From assembly GCA_030762175.1 (NCBI GenBank), contig CM060831.1, positions 140,717,501-140,781,500 of the forward strand: DNA of 64,000 nucleotides. Direction: 5' to 3'. Source of the DNA: Metallyticus violacea (lineage: Eukaryota > Arthropoda > Insecta > Mantodea > Metallyticidae). The translations under genes and the position numbers were made by a program. Positions 36,174 through 43,755 of the stretch are shown here, piece after piece. How positions within the stretch are numbered: position 1 is the first letter of the stretch; the number at the start of each line of letters is the position of its first letter. The notes under the pieces are model-generated. The model did no database searches and had not been told where the DNA came from. It worked only from the letters and a program-made list of their open reading frames with translations.

Positions 36174-36990
36174 GTGCTGGTTTCAGAACGTGTATTAACG
36201 TTATGAGGGAAAGATAGATTTTGAAAAAGAGAAGAATAGATAAGATGGAGAAGATGTATGGATAATTGTGAAAAGTAGTGAGAGATAATGAATTATTTTT
36301 CCATCTTTCAGGCAGAACCAAGACAGCACATTAAGGGAGGGTGTTATATGATGGAACAAACGTACATCGCAGATGTAACGTATGCACATATTATTAACAC
36401 GCTGTAGTTTTTGATTTAGGTTTAGAGTTGTGAGCAGAAAACCGCAACCGAAGTGAGGCATCACCAGGGATGGCATCACTCTAGGTAGGGACACTCCTTA
36501 GTGTGCATTAGAGAATTTACCTTCCTGCAGGTTTCAGCAACATGGTTTTCCAAACAGAGACTATTATCTATAATAATCCAAGGCTTTTCGCATAGTCTGT
36601 AAAGGGAATACAGCGTGATATGTTGATGGGTGAATTTTTCCTATGCCTATGGAACTTAGCAATCGCTGGTGTCCCACGACCATAGCCTGCGACTTTAAGG
36701 GAATAAGACCAAGACCCAGAGTACGCGTTCATGAACGGAGTCCAGATCTTGGTTAATGTTAGTTATTGCTTCATGAATGTCATTGGTTTGAGAGTGCATG
36801 TAAGTCGTCGGCGTAGAGGTGCAACAGCGAATGATAAAGGTTGTATAAAATCTCAGTAGGGACAACTACCTCTATGTGGCCCTCCGTGAGGGCTGAATTA
36901 TTCAGAAAATGTAGTCGCAAGTCCCTCGTATCAATACTGAATTCAGTTTTTGTTTCCACAGTTTATACACGTCCAAAATCTTTTTCCCGC
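35590..36990 (-). mobile_element. LINE (non-LTR retrotransposon) 3' fragment
   Basis: Reverse-transcriptase and C-terminal sequences lie in order on the minus strand: the YADD box at 36804-36815, a thumb/C-terminal segment (36201-36494) and the extreme C-terminus (35977-36321). About 350 bp of 3' flank with AATAAATA-type motifs follows. A (AAT)n microsatellite at 36130-36171 has expanded inside the coding part. The 5' part of the element is not recognisable beyond about 36990. Confidence 0.75.
35977..36840 (-). pseudogene. LINE reverse transcriptase, C-terminal half
   Basis: 'HLYADDLHAL' at about 36795-36823 contains the catalytic YADD. In another frame come 'LQRVNNMCIRYICDVRLFHHI' and 'HTSSPSYLFF', the C-terminal region of jockey/CR1-like reverse transcriptases. 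The last block, 'RTSLYSSSFTVTTARLWNALP', is typical of the end of such proteins (S-F-x-x-x-x-x-R-x-WN-LP). Stops and frameshifts separate the blocks. The enzyme would copy LINE RNA at a nicked target. Confidence 0.8.
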
Positions 36991-37906
36991 TGCAGAAATA
37001 CTCGAAAACTATCTAACCTATATTAAAAGTTTTAACATCCATGTCATCTTTAAAGCATTTTTTGATCATATCATTTTTATCTCAGTTTTTAATTGTTTCG
37101 TAATATCAGTTTTTATAATGCACTTTTTACAATTTTAAAAGCATCTTTATTATTTCGTATACTCTTTACAATATTATGGTACACGAAATTTTGGGCTCTT
37201 TACATGTATCTTGTTAACCATTAGGACAGTGTGGTTAATGAATGGGCGTTTATAAGAACAAAATCCTTAGTGGAACTTGAAGCGGTGTATATCGGCATGG
37301 GTACATGTTGTAGGAACAGAACTAGGGCGGGGCAGAAAAGATGCCCTGCCCGCCCAATTATTTTCCATGAAGACTAAGAGCGTTCGGGCGGGCTGCGCGG
37401 AGAAGGGGACCCCCTTTAATATTAGCTCCGCTTCGCTGGTCTTTTCTCCGGTAAAATTATATCAGAACGCGCTAGCAAACGCTCTATAGGTTGTACAGAA
37501 TGTATGATGACAAAAACACTATCGAAAATGGGTGGTGTAATATCTGGCGTTTATGTGTATATTTATCTAGAGTTGTTAAAATATTCCCATTACTTCTTAA
37601 ATTTTCATTTTCGTAAGTATTTTAAAGAAACTATTAGAAAACAATTCCGAAGTTCTAGGAATATTAATGTGATAAAATTGTATAAAATAAAATGAGATCA
37701 ACATTTACTTCCAGGTACAAAATTTAAACTACATTTTAGTAGCATTATATTTATTTTTTAAAATTCTGTTTGGATTATAGAAATAAACATTTTTCCGGAT
37801 AGATAGATCATATGGTAAAAAGTTGATTATGTCCCCACATACCCATTATATTCTATAGATAAAATAAGTGGTTCTTAGTAAAATTTCAGATATCAAGTGT
37901 GTTAAT
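36991..37906. other. Spacer with a GC-rich patch and hairpin
   Basis: A GC-rich patch lies at 37310-37480. It starts with a hairpin: GGGCGGGGCA (37325-37334) and TGCCCTGCCC (37342-37351). The frame at 37277-37489 covers the patch and has no known domain. Confidence 0.5.
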
Positions 37907-37907
37907 A

Positions 37908-38690
37908 CCGGGTGTACCAATAAAGTACGACCAAACTTTCGCGGCTCATTTCTCCACATAAAATATACTTCATATGTACTGGGGTCCGAAAACGCTTTAT
38001 TCCCATGTTGAAACTGATTTTCTACAACTCTTCTTAACACATTAATCGTGGGAAACACACAGGAATAGAGCACACCAGAAACCCTTTCTTACATGATCAA
38101 AATTCCCTCTTGGTTTCGGCCGGTATTATGGGTGACTGTTTTTCAGGGCCTCATCTTCTTCCAGGCTCAATGAACAAATTTATCATGCTCTCTTACACAA
38201 TACTTTACCAGTTCTGCTAGAAGATGTGGCTTTACCAGTGCAACGGAACATGTACTTCATGCACGATGGAGCTTCTCCTGAAGTGTTAATGACTATCGAC
38301 TTCTAAATAAAAAATTCCGTGACAGATGGATAAGTAGAGGTGGACCAATTCCCTGGTCTCCACACTATCCTGATCTAAACTCACTAGACTTTTATATGTG
38401 AGGACAGATACAAGATGCAAAGATTCTTTGTGCCCGTTTTGTGGAAGGCTGTGAAATAATACGCAATTTTCCAGGGATACATCAGCGCATCCGGGATTCA
38501 ATGCGACGGCGAGTTGGTGCATTCACTGCTAACGGAGGACATTTTGAACATTTCAAGTAAGAAAGAGTTTCATGTGGTATGCTGGTACGTTCTGTTCCGG
38601 TGTGATTCCCATGACTAATGTACTATGAAGAGTTGTAGAGAATGAGTTCTAACATGGAAACAAAGCGTTTCCGGACTCTGTCCATATATC
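37908..38690 (+). mobile_element. IS630-like DNA transposon relic (family Z)
   Basis: About 100 bp near each end are inverted copies: left 37980-38085 (CGAAAACGCTTTATTCCCAT, then CTACAACTCTTCTTA) and right 38590-38680. The left terminus CCGGGTGTACCAATAAAGT follows TA. The right outer end is eroded. The plus strand between them holds transposase remnants. Confidence 0.75.
38235..38560 (+). pseudogene. Tc1/mariner-superfamily transposase, C-terminal part
   Basis: 'YFMHDGASPEV' (normally HDGAP-H) is followed, in another frame, by 'DRWISRGGPIPWSPHYPDLN' and 'SLDFYM' plus a stop where LWG is usual. The end is 'GIHQRIRDSMRRRV' and 'GGHFEHF'. These are the last catalytic block and the C-terminus of the long-TIR Tc1/mariner-like transposases common in arthropods. 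Frameshifts and stops make it inactive. It is related to the proteins at 24756-24968 and 59499-59756. Confidence 0.8.
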
Positions 38691-38773
38691 ATATTTTCTC
38701 TCCCCCTTTTTTGACCTCTAGGCGATTAACAAGGCAGGAAATGAGTCCCCAGAAATGCCTCAGTAGTATATAT

Positions 38774-38922
38774 CCCTTTTCCGGTGATAAATTGAAATGT
38801 AAATGATATCATAAGTTGGGGATGTGGGGTGAGGTGGTTTGGTGGGCGTGGTTGGTGGGGGTGGAAGTGACGAGGTACAATTTTGATATCAAAGCTCTTC
38901 AATTTAAATCACCGGAAAAGGG
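38774..38922. repeat. Long inverted repeat at viral element end
   Basis: Left arm 38774-38810 and right arm 38885-38922. CCCTTTTCCGGTGAT is identical in both, then AAATTGAA and GATATC also match in place. The ~74-bp loop is G/T-rich on the plus strand (GGGGTGAGGTGGTTTGGTGG). It lies just downstream of the last viral gene and could be a terminal or origin hairpin. That role is inference. Confidence 0.65.
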
Positions 38923-38927
38923 GTATT

Positions 38928-39310
38928 TTTATTATACAGAAAATTAACATATACATTTTTAATGTGTTACAAAAAGAATTGGTTTAAATGCAATTAAAAT
39001 ACAAAATGATGTCACTGAATATTTTTATTGTATTTTTTTTATACAAATGTGAAAATTAACATACATTTAATGGCGGTCTTTTTTTTTTTACAAAAAATGG
39101 AGGTTTTACCACTTTAAAAAATGAAGGTTTTACACTTTACAAAAATGGCGGTGCAATTCACACATCACTAATGGGATTTACTCCTTTATGGTATGATGGC
39201 GCTGGTTATTTTTATTATACAAATGTGAAAATTAACATGGATCCCTTAATAAAAATGGCGGTGCAGTTCACACATTACAGGCGGTTTTTACCCTTTATGG
39301 TGCTACACAC
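38928..39310. repeat. Short imperfect repeats at viral element end
   Basis: TATACAAATGTGAAAATTAA occurs near 39040 and 39217, with a shorter version near 38933. AAAATGGCGGTGCA-TTCACACAT occurs near 39141 and 39253. They form diverged direct repeats of about 110-180 bp. The last viral reading frame (ends 39275) runs into them. Confidence 0.6.
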
Positions 39311-39778
39311 AGGCGGCTTTACAAAAATTGCGTCGGTGGTGGATTTACAAAAATGTATACTAAAATATGTAGTATATGTCTTTTTAACAAACGACACTTC
39401 ACTGTCTTCGTCGCTGCGGCTTTCCTCCTCCTCGTGTGGTGTGGTGACGCAGGTGAGTGACATGTGGGAAAAGTTGTTGAGGAGTTCCTGGACCGACGGA
39501 ATGACGATGGGGACAACGAAATCGCTAATGTCGATGGTTCCCAGGTAGATGGTGCAGCGTGTGTCTATGCCGTAGTGGCCTGACTTCCACGATGTCGCAG
39601 TTGGTTGCTAATTTGACAGTGACAGTTTTGTCTTCGCCAAAGAAGGAGATTTCTGTTGAGATGAGGTTGATGTTTGCAGGATACTCACTGCTTGTTGTTA
39701 CGTGAATTTGGTTGTCAAAACTAGTTTGACAAATACATTGTTGCCTACCCCCCCCACCGGATCTGTTTGACACGCCAT
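39275..39778 (-). pseudogene. Viral-element gene 7, unknown, frameshifted
   Basis: Starts 5 nt after the stop of the gene at 39784-40095, at an ATG at 39776-39778. A run of eight G soon follows, and the frame beginning at that ATG stops within about 30 codons. Beta-rich sequence ('ANINLISTEISFFGEDKTVTV') continues in a second frame (39525-39773). Then, after a shift near 39585, a third frame leads to an acidic tail ('HEEEESRSDEDSE') and ends at 39275. So at least two frame breaks interrupt what looks like one gene of about 165 codons. I cannot assign a function. The size and beta content would suit a small capsid or accessory protein, but that is a guess. Confidence 0.5.
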
Positions 39779-39783
39779 GTTGT

Positions 39784-40095
39784 TTATTTCGGGGTAAACT
39801 TCAATGCGTGTCTCCTCCGGTAGCCGTTTCTGAGAACCTCTTCACCCTGGTACATGATGTAAACGTCGAACGAGTTGAGCTGGTTGATGAGTTCTGCAGA
39901 AAGATTGCTAAATCTTGTGGGTAGAAAAACTTCTTTCCCGTTTTCGAGGCGAACAAGCGTTCTGGGTCCGTGCTTTGTGGATATGTTCCGGACCCCTATC
40001 ACGACGTATGGTACGCTTGGCTGTAACGTGGACACTGATACATAATCAGAGTTGATCGCTACTGTAGCTAGTTGGCGTAAAGCGTCGTTGATCAT
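39784..40095 (-). CDS. Viral-element gene 6, compact beta-rich protein
   Basis: An intact 103-residue frame. Its ATG overlaps the TGA of the upstream gene in ATGA (40092-40095). Residues about 24-60 ('LQPSVPYVVIGVRNIST' then 'RTLVRLENGKEVFLPTRFSNL') show alternating hydrophobic strands with a conserved-looking FLP-R-SNL motif. Short proteins of this pattern accompany virus-derived DNA in invertebrate genomes. The fold looks OB-like to me, hinting at single-stranded DNA binding, but no motif proves it. It is the best-preserved frame of the block, though expression is unknown. Confidence 0.55.
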   Translation of the reverse strand: MINDALRQLATVAINSDYVSVSTLQPSVPYVVIGVRNISTKHGPRTLVRLENGKEVFLPTRFSNLSAELINQLNSFDVYIMYQGEEVLRNGYRRRHALKFTPK

Positions 40096-40343
40096 ATTGA
40101 CTTCTCTGCAGAACTTTTGCTACTGACACACATCGGACATTGTTTGGTGAGAGGGGAAGGACCTTCAATGTGGGTAATGGTGGTCGGGAGGTGGTAGTGA
40201 TGGTTGCAGCAGCGGTAAGGAGCGTAAATTCCTTTAGCTTCAGGTGTAAGCCCCGCCCATACAGCGTCCACATTCACTGGTGAATGATGCATAAAGATGG
40301 CGTTTCCCTCCACGGCTAGTAGATGACGTTCATTTGGTTCCAT
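40092..40343 (-). CDS. Viral-element gene 5, small Cys/His protein
   Basis: An 83-residue frame with an ATG start at 40341-40343, just downstream of the repeat-rich region. Residues about 43-72 contain 'YRCCNHHYHLP' and 'KQCPMC'. That is a CC-x-HH ... C-x2-C arrangement which could bind zinc. No family recognised. The stop overlaps the next start by 4 nt, so the two genes look co-transcribed. Two other open frames overlap this region (40046-40273 among them) and I treat them as shadows. Confidence 0.5.
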   Translation of the reverse strand: MEPNERHLLAVEGNAIFMHHSPVNVDAVWAGLTPEAKGIYAPYRCCNHHYHLPTTITHIEGPSPLTKQCPMCVSSKSSAEKSI

Positions 40344-40627
40344 CGCTGTGAGACGTCAACCATTTTTCAGAAACTTTATCACAAGGTCCTTGGCTTGCAG
40401 GAGACTTGTCATAAGTGTGCAAGCTCACCTTGCCTGGACTTGTTCGTGACGTCAAAATGTGCGTGTTTGGACTTGTTCATCAGGGTGCAGTTGCTTGTAC
40501 TTGTTCGTGACGTCATCACGGTGCAGGTGCAACCTCGCCTTGAACTTGTTTGGACATGTCCATGGCGTCCTGGTCCAACTCCCTAATGAATATTGGTTTT
40601 AGAAAACACACCTTCTCTAGGAACACT
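40344..40627 (-). promoter_or_regulatory. Repeat-rich control region with TGACGTCA sites
   Basis: A 284-bp non-coding gap between viral genes 4 and 5. ACTTGTTCGTGACGTCA occurs twice (ending 40454 and 40515). Half-copies of ACTTGTT are at about 40471 and 40543. TGACGTCA at 40447-40454 and 40508-40515 is the palindromic CRE/ATF-type binding site. A near copy, AGACGTCA, is at 40351-40358. The position ahead of genes 5-7 suggests an enhancer or promoter. That is inference. Confidence 0.5.
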
Positions 40628-41059
40628 CTATTCGGTGTATTTCACTTTTCCCTCGGAAACGTGGGCGTGAAGCAAATACTTGCGATAGGCTGCTATTTGA
40701 TTTTGTTCTTCGAACTCTTCTTTCTTCTTGTGATAGATGTTGTCGGTGACCATACGCTGTAAGCTTTCTAGTGTCCTCCATTCCAGAATACTCAGCGATA
40801 TACAGCGACCTTCCATTTTGATGATAATATTTTGTGCGCCAAATAAACGTTTAAAAAATATGGATAGTCGGTTGGTTAACTGCCACTCTCTTAGATGAAG
40901 AGTCAAGCTCTGTATCTTCGGCATCACCTCTGCAAGTTTCTGCCACTCTGTCGAACCCAAAACCACCGCGCTGCGTCGTCTACCAACGTTAACCACGATC
41001 TTGTGTGGAGACTTAGGTGAAAACCAAACGGCTGCAAACTTGGACTGCTTGCTGTTCAA
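40628..41059 (-). pseudogene. Viral-element gene 4, protein with two PC4-like motifs
   Basis: A 143-residue frame. Two segments share one pattern: residues 20-50 ('KIVVNVGRRRSAVVL' then 'EWQKLAEVMPKI') and residues 77-104 ('NIIIKMEGRCISLS' then 'EWRTLESLQRMV'). The pattern, hydrophobic strand then G-R then L-S-x-x-EW-x-x-L, resembles the C-terminal half of the PC4 single-stranded-DNA-binding fold. If right, the protein would be a DNA-binding factor. No good ATG opens the frame: the listed start is TTG, and an ATG just upstream (about 41073) lies in another frame. The start is therefore probably broken by an indel. Homology is inferred from pattern only. Confidence 0.5.
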
Positions 41060-41281
41060 GAAGAAAACATCTCCATGTCACTGTAAAAACAAGAACGCCC
41101 CTTATGTAGCACACTATTTCATTCGTCAATTAACCACACATAATGAAGCGACTTACCTGTTCATCTCTCTCGGAGCAACTGGTAGAGCGGATCGTGTATT
41201 GCCACATGCGCCTTCTAAAAAAATACCGGAATTAGCAACATAAATGTATCAGTGTATATTCATACAGAATTTGTATCAATA
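41060..41281. other. Gap between viral protease and gene 4
   Basis: About 220 bp with no good frame on the coding strand. It may hold the decayed start of gene 4 or a promoter. Confidence 0.4.
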
Positions 41282-41773
41282 CTAGCCTTTAACGATACGC
41301 ACCTCTGATGTGTAGTTTGTGAGCATCCGCCAAGATGTAGGTTTTTTCAATGACGTCATCATTGTGATTAAAATCACTTTGCTAAATTTTGAAAAGAATT
41401 TCTCCTTACACAGGTTTTGGAAGCGGTGAGATAGGTAAGCAACGACATAATGGCCACAAGTGGTGCTGACATCGCCTTGGAACCTTCTAGTGTTGTGAGT
41501 CCATCTTGTACCACAACATCGATTTAAAAAATTTAGAATTTCCCACAAAAGAGGTTCTACCATAGCTATCGAAATATTCACCCCGTCGTTCTTTGCAACA
41601 AAGATACAGACCCATTGTTTCCCTGATTTCGTGCTTGGATCAGTGTTAATGAGAACTGCTATGGGAAGCTGTCTATTATGCAAATTTATCGACGACAATT
41701 GGTCGCAAGTGTACACGCCTAAAAAGTGTGGGGTACATTTATACAGAAGTCGGTGTATTTGCAGCGTATTCAT
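41282..41773 (-). pseudogene. Adenain-like cysteine protease of viral element
   Basis: A 163-residue frame matching the adenovirus-type maturation protease (family C5) found in Polintons and adintoviruses, which cleaves capsid proteins during assembly. 'GVYTCDQL' near residues 19-26 and 'LINTDPSTKSGKQWV' lead to the place of the catalytic His, where Gln53 stands before Trp54. 'FQGDVSTTCGHYVV' holds Cys106 with Gln99 seven residues ahead, the spacing expected for nucleophile and oxyanion Gln. The usual aspartate motif is not in this frame: EYFDSYG is encoded at 41559-41579 in a different frame. At least two compensating shifts have therefore damaged the middle. The ATG overlaps the capsid gene stop as ATGA. 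Confidence 0.85.
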
Positions 41774-43056
41774 AATACCAAAATTGCCCTGTTAGTATCA
41801 ATTTCTATAGTGCGATGTACTTCTCCCATCATCAACAGATTGATAGGTTCTGGAGTTTGAATTTTAAAACCTATACTTATAGACACAGTGCCGTACCGTT
41901 GCCCTGAAATGTAAGACTCGTTAGCGCTCATATCGGCTGTTAGATCAAATGCCATAATGGGATAGCCGTGAGAATATTGATGTCTGGAAATTGAATGCTC
42001 TTCGTCCTTAAAGTGTATACCGAGGCTATCTTGAAGAGTTGGAAAACATTGGAGAAAGTGACCGGCACCAAAATTGGGTTGTAGAAGTTGTGAGGGAAAA
42101 GGCTGTCCGATCATATACAGTTGAAAAGAATTTATTTTAAAATGTAAATTGTACGGGTTTTTGTTAATGTTACTTTTGTATGCCTGGTCGGCAACCATTG
42201 CCACAACCACCCTTCGGGGTATTTGCCCTATGAAAACGTCATTGAAAGTCATATTACTGACCCCCTTTGGAATGTTGAGAGCGTGAAATCCTACATCTTT
42301 GAGATGGTACTTTGCATTACTCTTTGCTAACACCGCCTGATGTGCAAGCTTGATGGTCGGCGACGGTCTCACAGCTTTCAAAATCAGTCTAGCAGACTGA
42401 ATCTCTGTGAAAGCTTTAAAGTCCTTTGTATCTGAAAAGAGATGAAAGTTGGGTGAAGAAGATGAGAGTTTAATGGTAACCCTCACATTGTTCAAGAACA
42501 GGTTTTCCTAAATAAAGAGTGCATTGGAAAGATTATCCATTAACTGCACAATTTTGCTTCCTTTGGTATAGTCGTTACGCCACTTAATTCAATCATTTGC
42601 TACATACGCGTCCATCATTCCTCCCTTGTCCTTTTTCCAAAGCGAGGACTCTAGTCTGCTGTTCATGGCATCTTCCGAATAATTGAGCGACGTTTCAATG
42701 TAAGTTCTATAGGGGTAGCCTGGTTGAGGCATGGAAACTGTGTCATTGTTGAGTGATACTTCCAATTGCTGAAACAAGTAATGTAGAGTATTGTTTACAA
42801 ATGTAATCTGTTTGTCCTCTTTCAAGTCGTTTCCACTGTCATCAACTATTCGCACGAACAGCTCAAGTACTACATAAGTCATGTCAAGGTAATGGTCTGC
42901 ATTGCCCGAGTAATGAAATGTGATGGGGGCGTTTTTCATAAGTGTATTTTGAGGGTTTAGAGAAATGTAACCGCACTCCTCCGCGTTCATTTGAACGGGC
43001 AAGTGTTTAAAGATGTCTAATTCTGAACTCATGTGCACCGACGATTCGTCAGCCAT
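41770..43056 (-). pseudogene. Major capsid protein, F54H12.2-like (Polinton/adintovirus), two stops
   Basis: A single frame of about 428 codons from the ATG at 43054-43056 to TGA at 41770-41772, broken only by in-frame TGA (42589-42591) and TAG (42508-42510). The N-terminal part has 'SELDIFKHLPVQ' and 'GNADHYLDMTYV'. The C-terminal part has 'IPRRVVVAMVADQAYKSNIN' and 'GYPIMAFDLTAD'. Both match the double-jelly-roll capsid proteins annotated in invertebrate genomes as F54H12.2-like. They form the virion shell in Polinton/Maverick and adintovirus elements. Length is normal for the family. Everything outside the stops looks well kept, so inactivation seems recent. The start overlaps the upstream gene stop (TAATG). 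Confidence 0.87.
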
Positions 43057-43426
43057 TATGAAAATACGTCCACCACCTTACGTCTTCGGCGTTTAATCTT
43101 AAACTTATTGTATATTTCACCGTTCGGGCGCTTTAATAGACCAGTGTCTATAATAAAGTCTATCTTTACATCAGCTTTCCTCTTCAAATTAGTTCCCGCC
43201 TAGTCTTTAACGATTCCTTTGGTGGTATCCCCGAACTTGCAGCATCTACAAGCACATTGGCCCTCATTTTCAATGCCTCTTTACCGATAGCTTTCACACC
43301 GCTCTTGAAAAACGGTGGCACGTTTTTGAAAAGATCACCGAGAGTAGAGAACAAGCCGCTACCCTTTTGATAACGCTTGCCTCTGTACAGGAGAAAATCT
43401 TGATTGTATAATGCTCCTCCATCTTA
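43056..43426 (-). pseudogene. Minor capsid/core protein, adenovirus pX/pVI-like, frameshifted
   Basis: The first part (43184-43423) reads 'YRGKRYQKGSGLFSTLGDLF', then 'PFFKSGVKAIGKEALK', then 'DAASSGIP'. This is the G-rich/amphipathic pattern of the small protein encoded just ahead of the capsid gene in Polinton-like viruses and comparable with adenovirus pX or pVI. It meets TGA at 43184-43186. The C-terminal part, ending in a basic KRRRRK tail, continues in another frame and stops at TAA (43056-43058), overlapping the capsid ATG by one base. The start is also damaged: ATG at 43421-43423 lies in a different frame. The role would be DNA condensation or membrane lysis during entry. Confidence 0.75.
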
Positions 43427-43755
43427 AAGTATTTGGAGAAACTGTAAGGAACGTTTCAAAAAATGAAAGGAAACGAAAGCGGCGGCGGTAGCAATAGTGG
43501 TAGGAGTGTGGTGATGGTGGCAATAGTTCGGTGGTAGCGATGGTAGTAGCGGTAGTGGTGTAACTGTAGCGATATTCGTAGTAGTGATGCTGTTATGGTA
43601 GTAGCGCTATCGGTAGGGTAGCGTGGCTGTAGCCATGGCAGTAGTAATAACTTTAACCTATCGATATCTTTGGTTATCAATTTAGCTAGCGCAGTCGCTA
43701 TTATTTTTGCTATCGCTATGGATTGAGATAATCGCTCTCGCTGTCAATTTGAACC
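43427..43755. repeat. Degenerate GTAGCG-type repeat edge
   Basis: Plus-strand sequence rich in GGTAGCGGTAGTGG-like units that grade into the ATC/GCT array to the right. The minus-strand frame at 43456-43680 is a product of this repeat. The recognisable part of the viral element ends at this border. Confidence 0.6.

Noticed and set aside
40001..40343. A spliced host zinc-finger gene instead of viral gene 5
   Set aside because: The Cys/His spacing fits no common host finger, and the ATGA overlap with the next frame fits a compact viral layout better.
40323..41243. Plus-strand frames over the viral block
   Set aside because: They are antisense to, or lie between, minus-strand viral genes and show no domain.
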